Below are positions 1 to 7,627 of a stretch of DNA of 13,336 nucleotides, piece by piece. The DNA lies in NCBI GenBank assembly GCA_026400425.1, contig JAPLPC010000275.1, positions 1 through 13,336 on the forward strand, given 5' to 3'. Position 1 is the first letter of the stretch; the number at the start of each line of letters is the position of its first letter. Under the pieces are notes generated by a model. That model worked only from the letters and a program-made list of their open reading frames with translations. It was not told the DNA's origin and did not search any database. Origin of the DNA: Hyphomicrobiales bacterium (lineage in GTDB: Bacteria > Pseudomonadota > Alphaproteobacteria > Rhizobiales > Xanthobacteraceae). Position numbers and translations under genes: made by a program.

Positions 1-995
<995 letters not shown>

Positions 996-1047
996 TCGCA
1001 GCGCGCGCCTTGCATGGCTGCATCGCGTGCGTGCCGGCGAATACGGT

Positions 1048-1076
1048 TTGACCGTGCTGCGGGTGCTCGACATACT
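1048..1076 (+). promoter_or_regulatory. Predicted sigma70-type promoter for the leader ORF and ligase operon
   Basis: TTGACC (1048-1053, five of six to consensus) is followed after exactly 17 bases by CATACT (1071-1076, four of six). Transcription would start near 1083. That places a 41-base leader before the strong ribosome binding site at 1113-1117. A dyad GACGGG/CCCGTC (1087-1092 and 1101-1106, 8-base loop) lies just after the predicted start and could be an operator or a 5' hairpin. Predicted by eye only. Confidence 0.45.
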
Positions 1077-1123
1077 TTGCGTTCAAGACGGGCGATCAGA
1101 CCCGTCGTGTTCGGGAGAAAACA

Positions 1124-1204
1124 ATGGCGCAAGCAATCGCTGCCGCTGCGGTGACATCGGTGTCGCCCGCGTGTCACGCAACGGATGCCGTGGTCGCCCG
1201 ATGA
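1124..1204 (+). CDS. Small 26-residue leader ORF translationally coupled to the ligase
   Basis: ATG at 1124 is preceded by GGGAG (1113-1117) with 6 bases of spacing, a better ribosome binding site than that of the following gene. The ORF encodes 26 residues, starting MAQAIAAAAV and ending DAVVAR, alanine- and valine-rich, with no recognised domain. Its TGA (1202-1204) overlaps the ATG of the acyl-CoA ligase (1201) in an ATGA arrangement, the usual geometry for translational coupling. The ligase start has almost no Shine-Dalgarno of its own. I infer that ribosomes finishing this ORF reinitiate on the ligase. The alternative is that the ORF is incidental; no homology was recognised. The family start of the ligase fits 1201, so a sequencing frameshift fusing the two is unlikely. 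Confidence 0.5.
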   Translation: MAQAIAAAAVTSVSPACHATDAVVAR

Positions 1205-2925
1205 CCGATCAGCCCCGCGCCTGGCCTGCCCGCTCCCTTGCCGAATGCCACCGTCTTCTCACGGCGCCCGGCGCGCCGTTCGAGATGGAGACCATCGAGG
1301 TCCGCGGTCGTCCGGTGCGCGTCTACAAGAATGCCGTGCGCGATCTGCACGCGCTGTTCGAGGCCAGCCGTGCATGGGATGATCGCATCTTCATCGTCTA
1401 TCAGGACGAACGCCTCACCTTTCGCGCGCATTATCGCGCCGCTGCGGCGCTGGCCTGGCGGCTGGCAGATGAGTTCGGCATCGGCAAGGGCGACCGCGTC
1501 GCCATCGCGATGCGCAACTTTCCGGAATGGCCGATCGCCTTCTGGGCCGCAACGGCGATCGGCGCGGTCGCCGTCCCGCTCAATGCCTGGGGCACCGGTG
1601 ATGATCTGGCTTTTGGCCTTCATGACTCCGGCGCGCGCGTCGCCATTGTCGATGCGGAACGGCTGCAACGTCTGGCCGCGCGGCCGGATTGCTCCGCCGC
1701 GCTGATTGCAGTGCGCACGCCGCGCGACCAACTGGGCGCTTCGACGGCGCTCGAAGATCTGATCGGCCCGCCCGCAGCCTATGACACGCTGCCGGATCGC
1801 GCGCCGCCGGATCGCGCCATCGCGCCCGACGACGATGCGACCATTCTTTACACCTCCGGCACCACCGGGCGGCCCAAAGGCGCGCTCGGCACCCATCGCA
1901 ACATCGCCTGCAATCTCGTCAACATCACCTACACCACCGCGCGCGCAGCGCTGCGGCGTGGCGACGCTCTCCCTGCGCCACCCGCGATGCAGAAGGCCCT
2001 CCTGCTGCCTGTGCCGTTCTTTCATGTCCCCGGCTGTCATTCGGCGATGATCCCCGCGCTCGCCAATGGCTCCAAGATCGTGCTGATGTACATATGGGAT
2101 GCCGCAACCGCGCTCGCATTGATCGAGCGCGAGCGCGTCAATGCCATGTCGGCCGTGCCGTCGATGACATGGCAGCTGATCGAGTCGCCGGACTTCCGAA
2201 CCCGCGACCTGTCGAGTCTGGAAGGCCTGTCCTATGGCGGCGCCGCCGCGGCTCCCGAACTCGCCATCAAAATCGCCGCGCTGTTTCCCGGCCGCTTCGC
2301 CGGCCAGGGCTATGGCGCGACGGAAACCTCCTCGGTCTCCACCTCCAACAGCGCCGAGGACTATCTCGCGCGACCGGACTCCGTCGGCCCTGCAGTGCCC
2401 GCCTGCGACCTGCGGGTGATCGGCCCCGACGGCCAGCCGCTTCCCGTCGGCGGCATCGGCGAGCTGGAGATCTACGGCGCCAATGTCGTCAAGGGCTACT
2501 GGAACAATCCCGCCGGCACCGCGCAGGCGTTTCGCGACGGATGGTATCGCACCGGCGATATCGTGCGCGTGGATGATGACGGCTTCGTCACTCTGCTCGA
2601 TCGCGCCAAGGACATGCTGATCCGTGGCGGCGAAAACATCTATTGCGTGGAGATCGAGGACGCGCTGCTGGCGCATCCCGACATCATCGATGCCGCCATC
2701 GTCGGCATGCCCGACCGCGTGCTTGGCGAAGTGGTCGCCGCGGTGGTGCAGGCCAAACCCGGCACCACGCTGACGCAGGCCGATATCGTCGATCATCTGC
2801 GGCCGCGCGTGGCGGCGTTCAAGCTGCCGGTGCATGTCGAGATCCGCCGTGACGAGCTGCCGCGCACGGCGAGCGGCAAGATCATCAAGACACGCCTGCG
2901 CGAGGAATTGCTGCAGAAGGCCTGA
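1201..2925 (+). CDS. AMP-forming acyl-CoA synthetase (class I adenylate-forming ligase)
   Basis: This cytoplasmic enzyme of 574 residues would convert a carboxylic acid, ATP and CoA to an acyl-CoA through an acyl-adenylate. All family motifs are visible: the P-loop TSGTTGRPKG at residues 218-227, YGATE at 371-375, the ribose-binding aspartate D453 in YRTGD, the hinge region DRAKD at 467-471 followed by GGENIY, and the catalytic lysine K560 in the C-terminal SGK. The start at 1201 is chosen because the N-terminus (MTDQPRAWPARSL) has the pattern of long-chain acyl-CoA ligases of this group and the preceding ORF overlaps it as ATGA. The frame is open upstream to a GTG at 1027, but that extension does not look conserved. 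A binding-protein gene follows after 62 bases, probably in the same transcript. The substrate may be a fatty, aromatic or terpenoid acid; the sequence does not decide it. Confidence 0.93.
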   Translation: MTDQPRAWPARSLAECHRLLTAPGAPFEMETIEVRGRPVRVYKNAVRDLHALFEASRAWDDRIFIVYQDERLTFRAHYRAAAALAWRLADEFGIGKGDRVAIAMRNFPEWPIAFWAATAIGAVAVPLNAWGTGDDLAFGLHDSGARVAIVDAERLQRLAARPDCSAALIAVRTPRDQLGASTALEDLIGPPAAYDTLPDRAPPDRAIAPDDDATILYTSGTTGRPKGALGTHRNIACNLVNITYTTARAALRRGDALPAPPAMQKALLLPVPFFHVPGCHSAMIPALANGSKIVLMYIWDAATALALIERERVNAMSAVPSMTWQLIESPDFRTRDLSSLEGLSYGGAAAAPELAIKIAALFPGRFAGQGYGATETSSVSTSNSAEDYLARPDSVGPAVPACDLRVIGPDGQPLPVGGIGELEIYGANVVKGYWNNPAGTAQAFRDGWYRTGDIVRVDDDGFVTLLDRAKDMLIRGGENIYCVEIEDALLAHPDIIDAAIVGMPDRVLGEVVAAVVQAKPGTTLTQADIVDHLRPRVAAFKLPVHVEIRRDELPRTASGKIIKTRLREELLQKA

Positions 2926-2976
2926 GACAAGACCGCACATCGCGGCATCGAACCGACACTGACGCAACGCGACCTT

Positions 2977-2982
2977 GGGAGG
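2977..2982 (+). promoter_or_regulatory. Ribosome binding site deciding the binding-protein start
   Basis: GGGAGG lies 5 bases before the ATG at 2988. An in-frame GTG at 2982 overlaps this site, so the ATG at 2988 is the better start. Confidence 0.7.
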
Positions 2983-2987
2983 TGACG

Positions 2988-4226
2988 ATGACACGATCGA
3001 TTTCGGGGTGGGCTATTGCCACGGCCGGCTGGCTGCTCGCCAGCGGCGCGCTCCTGAATGCCGCACTCGTCAACACCGCCTTGGCCGCCGACAAGAAATA
3101 CAGCGAAGGCGCGTCGGACACCGAGGTCAAGCTCGGCCAGACCATGCCCTATAGCGGGCCGCTGTCGATCCACGGCATCCAGGGCCGCACCGAGCTCGCT
3201 TATTTCCGCATGCTGAACGAGGAGAAAGGCGGCATCAACGGCCGCAAGATCAACCTGATCTCGCTCGACGACGCGTTCTCGCCGCCGAAAACCGTGGAGC
3301 AGACCCGCAAGCTGGTGGAAGACGATGGCGTGCTGGCGCTGTTCGGCTCGTCGGGCACCGCGGCGCAATCGGCCGTGCAGAAATATCTCAACACCAAGGG
3401 CGTGCCGCAGCTGCTGGTGTCCACCGGCGCCAACAAATGGAATCAGCCGAAGACCTTCAAATGGTCGACGCCGGCCTTTCATCTGTACGGCACCGAAGGC
3501 GAGATCCTCGCCAAATATCTGCTCTCCACCAAGCCCGACGCCAGGGTCGCGATCCTGATGCAGAACGACGACTTCGGCCGCGACTATGTGGCGGGCTTCA
3601 AGAAGGGCCTCGGCGACAAGGCCGCCAGGATGATCGTCAAGGAAGTCAGCTACGAGCTGACCGATCCGACGCTGGACTCGCCGATTGCCCAGCTGAAATC
3701 ATCCGGCGCCGACGTGTTCTTCAATGTCTCGCTCGGCAAGGCGTCGTCGCAATCCTTCAAGAAAGCCTATGAGCTGGACTGGAAACCGCTGCAGCTGGTG
3801 GTCAGCCCCTCGGTCGGGCGCCAGTTCCTGGAAGCGGCCGGGCTGAACGCCGTGACCGGCATCATCGCGGCGACGCCGTACAAGCAGGTCTCGAGCCCGC
3901 GCTGGGCCCATGATCCCGACGTGCTGGCCTATCAGGCCTTCATGAAGAAGTATCTGCCCAATGAAGACCCGAAAAACGAGATCGGCTTCGCCGTCTATTC
4001 CTTCGCCTTCGTGATGGGCAAGATCATCGAGGCCTGCGGCGACGATCTCACGCGCGACAACCTTCTGTATCACGCCACGCATCTCACCAATCTCGCAGCC
4101 CCCTCGCTGCTGCCCGGCACCACCTACAATACCAGCCCGGACAACTACGTGCCGTTCAAGCGGCTGGTGGTGCAGAAATTCGACGGCCAGGACTGGGTGG
4201 AATTGCAGGCGGTTTCGGTGGAGTGA
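2988..4226 (+). CDS. ABC transporter substrate-binding protein, branched-chain amino acid (HAAT/LivK) type
   Basis: This periplasmic ligand-binding protein has 412 residues. It has a signal peptide: MTR, a hydrophobic core to about residue 30, and an ALA motif at 31-33, predicting cleavage before ADKK. The mature part follows the Peripla_BP_6 pattern: VKLGQTMPYSGPLS, the GINGRKINLISLDDAF segment, LVEDDGVLALFGSSGTAAQSA, LLVSTGANKW, and VAILMQNDDFGRDYVAGFKKGL in the second lobe. Members of this family in soil alphaproteobacteria often bind aromatic or other acids rather than leucine. Pairing with an acyl-CoA ligase 62 bases upstream suggests that the captured ligand is a carboxylic acid that the ligase activates. 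No permease or ATPase genes are present in this window, so they must lie elsewhere. The dyad at 4234-4267 ends the unit. Confidence 0.93.
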   Translation: MTRSISGWAIATAGWLLASGALLNAALVNTALAADKKYSEGASDTEVKLGQTMPYSGPLSIHGIQGRTELAYFRMLNEEKGGINGRKINLISLDDAFSPPKTVEQTRKLVEDDGVLALFGSSGTAAQSAVQKYLNTKGVPQLLVSTGANKWNQPKTFKWSTPAFHLYGTEGEILAKYLLSTKPDARVAILMQNDDFGRDYVAGFKKGLGDKAARMIVKEVSYELTDPTLDSPIAQLKSSGADVFFNVSLGKASSQSFKKAYELDWKPLQLVVSPSVGRQFLEAAGLNAVTGIIAATPYKQVSSPRWAHDPDVLAYQAFMKKYLPNEDPKNEIGFAVYSFAFVMGKIIEACGDDLTRDNLLYHATHLTNLAAPSLLPGTTYNTSPDNYVPFKRLVVQKFDGQDWVELQAVSVE

Positions 4227-4233
4227 GGCGGCC

Positions 4234-4267
4234 GCGGCCCGGATGGCGCGCGCGCGATCCGGGCCGC
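4234..4267 (+). terminator. Strong dyad between convergent genes, likely bidirectional terminator
   Basis: Two perfect 11-base arms, GCGGCCCGGAT (4234-4244) and ATCCGGGCCGC (4257-4267), flank a 12-base GC-alternating loop. The dyad starts 8 bases after the binding-protein stop and ends 10 bases before the stop of the minus-strand GlcG remnant. There is no clear U-tract on the plus side, so efficiency as an intrinsic terminator is uncertain. Confidence 0.65.
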
Positions 4268-4276
4268 AAGCCTGTG

Positions 4277-4372
4277 TTACTTCAATGCCGCCTCCACCTT
4301 GGCGATGCCGGCCACCGCGCACACGTCGTCCTTCTCGCCGCCGGGCGCGCCGGAGACGCCGATGGCGCCGAT
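4277..4372 (-). pseudogene. 3' remnant of a GlcG/HbpS-family (DUF336) heme-binding protein gene
   Basis: On the minus strand the frame ending at TAA 4279-4277 reads IGAIGVSGAPGGEKDD and then about 15 residues to LK-stop. IGAIGVSG followed by a GG-x-x-D segment and a short helix is the usual C-terminus of the GlcG/HbpS family, small proteins of about 140 residues. Only the last 31 residues are present. An in-frame TGA (4375-4373) lies immediately upstream of the conserved isoleucine, and no homologous N-terminal part is seen further along. The gene is therefore truncated at about 4373, presumably by the rearrangement that brought in the helix-turn-helix gene. It is too short to fold as the family does. 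The call rests on motif memory, not a search. Confidence 0.7.
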
Positions 4373-4429
4373 TCATCCGCACGCGTTGCGGCAATTCGTT
4401 GCTGCGATGCAGCCGCTGCCTGATGCGGC

Positions 4430-4457
4430 TTGCAACCTCCGCGATTAGGCATATAAT
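4430..4457 (+). promoter_or_regulatory. Predicted promoter for the HTH gene, possibly leaderless
   Basis: A perfect TATAAT (4452-4457) lies 16 bases after TTGCAA (4430-4435, four of six to consensus). The start point would fall at about 4464, which is the A of the ATG, so the mRNA would have no leader. No Shine-Dalgarno precedes this ATG. Confidence 0.55.
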
Positions 4458-4463
4458 CTCTTG

Positions 4464-5249
4464 ATGGCACATCCGCTCAACCCTCTCTTCAACAACAGGC
4501 CCCGCGTCAGGGACACCTCCGATGAGCCTGTGCTGCGCCTGCGGGTGACGGAGGATGTGGACAGCGGACCACCGCCGGTGCCGGGCCGTCGGCAAGGCTG
4601 CAAGCGGCTGCACACCAATGCGACGGTGGCCGCCGTGCGCCGCTTCATCGAACAGACTACGCTGAGCCACCAGCAGATCGCGGCGCGCACCGGCGTCAGC
4701 AAGCACAGCGTGATGCGCTGGGCCCGCGACGGCGGCTGGCAGCGTCACCCATTGGCGCCCATCGCGAGCGAAAAGCTGCCCGGCGCCCGCGCCGGCCGCC
4801 GCCTGAAACTCCGCGTGCTGCGCGACAAACTGCAGGCGTTGGCCGAGCGCTGCGTCACCGACCTGTGGAACAGCCCCACGGTCGATCTCGACCGGCTGCT
4901 GCAGGCCATGCAGGTGGTGAAGATGGCGCGGCTGGAAACCATGGGCACCCGCCGCCCGCGCCGCCACCCCGATGCGCCCGCGCGCACCGGCCAGGAATGG
5001 TTCGATCGCGAGACCGCGATCCGCACTGCGCTACGCGAGATGCGCCGTGGCGGTGTGGATATCGATCGGATCCCGGATGAGGCGATGGGCATCACCGCTG
5101 TCAGTGAGAACACGATGCTCACTAACACGCAGCGCGCCGGGATCTATTACCGGCCGACAGTGAGCAGCAATGGAGTTGATCGGCTGGGGAACAAAGGAAT
5201 TCTGGCCTTTACAAAACCCCAGCGTAGAGGTTGTGTGAGCTCGAAATAA
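4464..5249 (+). CDS. Helix-turn-helix DNA-binding protein with atypical C-terminal tail
   Basis: A protein of 261 residues, name unknown. A helix-turn-helix is visible at about residues 70-95 (LSHQQIAARTGVSKHSVMRW, followed by a GGWQRHP wing-like turn). It is followed by a basic helical region and LDRLLQAMQVVKMARLE. The body to about residue 211 (LREMRRGGVDIDR) is GC-rich and resembles conserved hypothetical proteins of Bradyrhizobium-type genomes, from memory. After about nt 5095 composition and codon use change abruptly, and the last 50 residues (from about SENTMLTN) look like translated intergenic sequence full of dyads. I infer that the native 3' end was replaced when the downstream island arrived. 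ATG 4464 is used; TTG 4461 is also in frame. Function is probably DNA binding; its target is unknown. Confidence 0.7.
   Translation: MAHPLNPLFNNRPRVRDTSDEPVLRLRVTEDVDSGPPPVPGRRQGCKRLHTNATVAAVRRFIEQTTLSHQQIAARTGVSKHSVMRWARDGGWQRHPLAPIASEKLPGARAGRRLKLRVLRDKLQALAERCVTDLWNSPTVDLDRLLQAMQVVKMARLETMGTRRPRRHPDAPARTGQEWFDRETAIRTALREMRRGGVDIDRIPDEAMGITAVSENTMLTNTQRAGIYYRPTVSSNGVDRLGNKGILAFTKPQRRGCVSSK
5103..5166. repeat. Nested AGTGAG/CTCACT dyads at the island left edge
   Basis: AGTGAG (5103-5108) pairs with CTCACT (5118-5123) over a 9-base loop. The extended TGCTCACT (5116-5123) is also an exact reverse complement of AGTGAGCA (5159-5166), 35 bases away. Three copies of one half-site in 64 bases look like operator sites or alternative RNA stems. 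They sit inside the suspicious tail of the HTH gene. Confidence 0.45.
5183..5223. repeat. Compound hairpin upstream of the island gene pair
   Basis: Outer arms GCTGGGG (5183-5189) and CCCCAGC (5217-5223) enclose an inner stem AAAGG (5193-5197) and CCTTT (5206-5210) with an 8-base loop. It lies 40 bases before the ATG at 5264. It could be a structured leader, an attenuator or a terminator without a U-tract. Confidence 0.45.
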
Positions 5250-5263
5250 AACCGGGGCTGACG

Positions 5264-5728
5264 ATGACCGCAAAACTGCGAATTAAAGCGAAGGGGATTG
5301 AGATCGAGTGGGAAGGCGAGGTTGAGTATTTAAAAAAGGACCTCCCGGATCTAATCAGTGCCATCGTAGCCGCATTGGGCGTTGGCATACCCGACGACGA
5401 GGAAAGCCTAGAACAGCCTGCTCAACGGAAGACGGGAAGGACGTTCACTACCGTTTCGCTTGCGGCAAAAGCAAAGCCTGCCACAGCATCGGCCCTCTTC
5501 AAGGTGGCACTAGCAACTCTCCAGATCAGCGATAAACTACCATCGGCCACTACCGCTCAAATTCTCGCAGAGATGCGGAAGGCAACGCAGTATTTTAAGC
5601 CGGCGATGCCAACCAATATCCATAAGAACATCCAGACCTTGCTGTCCAAATCGGAAATCAATGAGCCTTCAGCTGGTTGCTACGTTCTGACGCAAACCGA
5701 GGCGGACAAGTTAGAAGCATTGGTATAG
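5264..5728 (+). CDS. Hypothetical protein, first gene of the island pair
   Basis: 154 residues, no recognised family. The N-terminus (MTAKLRIKAKGIEIEWEGE, then YLKKDLPDLISAIVAAL) predicts a beta-hairpin followed by an amphipathic helix. A polar linker follows (about residues 45-65, DDEESLEQPAQRK), then a helical C-terminal domain (about 75-154) with a possible helix-turn-helix or winged-helix character (SATTAQILAEMRK, ending LTQTEADKLEAL). ATG 5264 is chosen over the in-frame TTG at 5231 because GGGG at 5254-5257 gives a weak ribosome binding site and the natural N-terminal motif begins there. Codon use (TTA, AAA, ATA present) is unlike the GC-rich flanks. The next gene starts 4 bases after its stop, so the two products probably act together. 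An adaptor, antitoxin-like or DNA-binding role is possible, but nothing proves one. Confidence 0.8.
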   Translation: MTAKLRIKAKGIEIEWEGEVEYLKKDLPDLISAIVAALGVGIPDDEESLEQPAQRKTGRTFTTVSLAAKAKPATASALFKVALATLQISDKLPSATTAQILAEMRKATQYFKPAMPTNIHKNIQTLLSKSEINEPSAGCYVLTQTEADKLEALV

Positions 5729-5732
5729 TGTA

Positions 5733-6449
5733 GTGACAGAACTCCGTGACGGCCTTGCGCGTCGAGATCTATCTAAGACAGATAAATATCTGCTGGTCGT
5801 TGCTCACCACGATGGGCCCGTAACAAATTCGAACATCAAAGTCATCGCCAAAGAGAACGGTTGGAGGGATGGCGCTCAATCGAATCCATCAGCATTCTTA
5901 TCGAAAAGTAATAGTGCTCTTTTCCTGCCTACAGGCTGGACGTTAACCGGCCCTGGTCGAAGTGATCTCGAGCGCCGCGGAATAGTATCTCAGATCGGCG
6001 TGCTTACGCCGGTAACGCACGCGCTAGAAAAATACATCCTCGACCTGCACGACCCTGAAAAAGCTCGCTTCGTAGAAGAAGCAATCTCATGTGTACGCAA
6101 CAAATCATATCGAGCTGCGATCGTTCTTACGTGGGTCGGCGCAGTTTGTCTTTTGTACGGATACGTAATTCGGGAGAAATTGGCAGAATTCAACAAAGAG
6201 GTTTACCGGCGATACCCTAAAAGCAAGCCCTCACTTAACGTCGATGACATCGCAAATGTCTTAAAGGAAAGCGAGTTCATGAACGTACTGGAACACCTTG
6301 GGGTTATTACGAAGGCCGAGAGTAAAGAGCTAATTGGTTGCTTGGATCGACGTAATACCGCAGGACATCCAAATTCCCACACGTTCACAGAGGTGGGCGT
6401 CGGAAATCACATTGAAACATTAGTATCCAACGTATACCTTCGATTTTGA
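5733..6449 (+). CDS. HEPN-like protein with N-terminal winged-helix-like region
   Basis: 238 residues, GTG start, 4 bases after the preceding stop, so probably translated by coupling. Residues 1-85 (KTDKYLLVVAHHDGPVTNSNIKVIAK, then LTGPGRSDLERRG) look like a winged helix. Residues 108-238 are helical. EEAISCVRNKSYRAAIVLTW is the typical first helix of HEPN folds, and R207-N208-T-A-G-H212 (nt 6351-6368) fits the R-x4-6-H motif with N after R that marks HEPN ribonucleases. Many HEPN proteins are toxin or anti-phage RNases (RnlA, LsoA, Cas13, MNT-HEPN toxins), while others are only binding domains. The hydrophobic stretch VLTWVGAVCLLYGYVI (131-146) could be a buried helix or a membrane segment. 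Composition is AT-richer than the chromosome. RNase activity is inferred from the motif alone. Confidence 0.8.
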   Translation: MTELRDGLARRDLSKTDKYLLVVAHHDGPVTNSNIKVIAKENGWRDGAQSNPSAFLSKSNSALFLPTGWTLTGPGRSDLERRGIVSQIGVLTPVTHALEKYILDLHDPEKARFVEEAISCVRNKSYRAAIVLTWVGAVCLLYGYVIREKLAEFNKEVYRRYPKSKPSLNVDDIANVLKESEFMNVLEHLGVITKAESKELIGCLDRRNTAGHPNSHTFTEVGVGNHIETLVSNVYLRF

Positions 6450-6461
6450 ACTTCCGTTTTA

Positions 6462-7598
6462 CTAATTCCGCTCATCCGACCGCAATTGATACGGCTCGGA
6501 AAACTCTAACTTCTCAAGCTCGGCCTCTCCGGGAAGTTTCGGAATTTGAAGCCAGTATTTTGGTTCGCCCCCAATCTGACTAGGCGGAAGAAGTGGATCG
6601 GACAGGACATGATCGGAGAGGTCTAAATCGAAGAGCGGAATCTTCTGTCCTGGCATAATTGCGGCAAGTAAAGACCGGATACCTCCTAGCGCAGCCCAGG
6701 CAGACGCCTCGGATGGCGTATGGCCTTCGTGAGCTAAATCATTCCGCGCCTTTCTTGCAGCTGAAATTTGGGCAAGTGAAGCCACGCTCAAAATTCCTTT
6801 CTGACACAACATTTCGAGCTTCGCTGCTGCGGTCCAGGTTCGGTTATCACTTAATTGGTTCCTTCTCAATTTCGAAGGGACGCCTGCATTGGCCTCAACT
6901 TTCTGAATGATTTCAAAATCCCAAATATGTGAAACGATTTGCTCAATAACTATCCAGAGGTTTGAGAGTCCTGCTTCCCAATCTCGGCGAGCCACGCCTG
7001 TCACGCCCTTTAAAAGAAGGTCGCCTCTTAGTTTTGTAACTCGATCGAGGACACCTAATCCGGTGCGCATTGCAGTTTCTAAATTCGAAAGGCGGACATT
7101 ACGCGGATCCAGCAGACGAATTGCCTCTAAGGGTGAGGCCCTCGCGTACCTAATCTGCTCATGGAAGCGATTTGAAGCAGCTTGGCCCGCTTTGCGGCTA
7201 CGAACGTATTTCCAATCAAGTGCGAAACCGGTGTCCAATCCATCAGCGGAGATTGCCTCGCAATAAACGCCGCCGATCAACAAACCTGCTAGGCAGCGAT
7301 TAAAAAACTGAACCGCGGCATGATCTACATTGAGGTCACACAGAGGAGGCAGCGCAAGCCCCCCATCTCGTGTAATGACCACATTGTAGGGCTGCCTTAA
7401 TCCCACATCGATCGCTCCAACGATTTCGTGGAGCGTTGCGTAGTCCCAACTCTGATCGTTGATTTGCTCGATCGTAACCGACCAGGGCGGCAGGTGATCA
7501 GCGTCTATAATCCGGAAGGGAGACAGATATGTCATGAAGCACGGAACGCGACGTCTCGCGAGCGCCTCTTTAACATCCTTCGGGGGAGACTCCGCCAT
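6462..7598 (-). CDS. Large HEPN-like protein, convergent with the island pair
   Basis: About 378 residues, no named family recognised. Near the C-terminus, ISAARKARNDLAHEG (R285-N286 to H290, counting from the ATG at 7598; nt 6746-6729) carries the R-N-x3-H HEPN signature, followed by an amphipathic helix ASAWAALGGIRSLLAAI. Upstream, GLSNLWIVIEQIVSHIW (about 210-226) is the usual first helix of Apea/Abi-like HEPN domains. The N-terminal 180 residues are a mixed alpha/beta region (SVTIEQINDQSWDYATLHEIVGAI) of unknown role, perhaps sensing. The start is uncertain. ATG 7598 has GGAG (7611-7608) at 9 bases; ATG 7616 and GTG 7631 are in frame, the last overlapping the stop of the neighbouring lyase gene as GTGA. 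Its stop is 12 bases from that of the plus-strand HEPN gene. AT-rich codon use matches that gene, so both arrived together. Confidence 0.8.
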   Translation of the reverse strand: MAESPPKDVKEALARRRVPCFMTYLSPFRIIDADHLPPWSVTIEQINDQSWDYATLHEIVGAIDVGLRQPYNVVITRDGGLALPPLCDLNVDHAAVQFFNRCLAGLLIGGVYCEAISADGLDTGFALDWKYVRSRKAGQAASNRFHEQIRYARASPLEAIRLLDPRNVRLSNLETAMRTGLGVLDRVTKLRGDLLLKGVTGVARRDWEAGLSNLWIVIEQIVSHIWDFEIIQKVEANAGVPSKLRRNQLSDNRTWTAAAKLEMLCQKGILSVASLAQISAARKARNDLAHEGHTPSEASAWAALGGIRSLLAAIMPGQKIPLFDLDLSDHVLSDPLLPPSQIGGEPKYWLQIPKLPGEAELEKLEFSEPYQLRSDERN

Positions 7599-7627
7599 TG
7601 CGTCACGCTCCAGCATAGCTCTTACTT

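Noticed and set aside
1064..1080. Possible sigma-54 -24/-12 promoter next to the sigma-54 activator, ending in TTTGC
   Set aside because: The -12 GC is present at 1079-1080, but the required GG ten bases upstream is TC, and the -24 block does not match TGGCAC.
1027..1200. N-terminal extension of the acyl-CoA ligase from GTG 1027
   Set aside because: The extension is arginine- and cysteine-rich without family similarity, overlaps the predicted promoter, and the ATG at 1201 begins the family-like N-terminus.
1174..2994. 606-codon open frame antisense to the ligase
   Set aside because: Histidine-, arginine- and glycine-rich composition with no motifs; typical antisense shadow of a GC-rich gene. 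The same applies to 3699-4967 minus.
5095..7627. Integrase, tRNA attachment site or flanking direct repeats that would define the island as a mobile element
   Set aside because: No recombinase, transposase or tRNA gene is visible, and no shared sequence was found by eye between the two edges.
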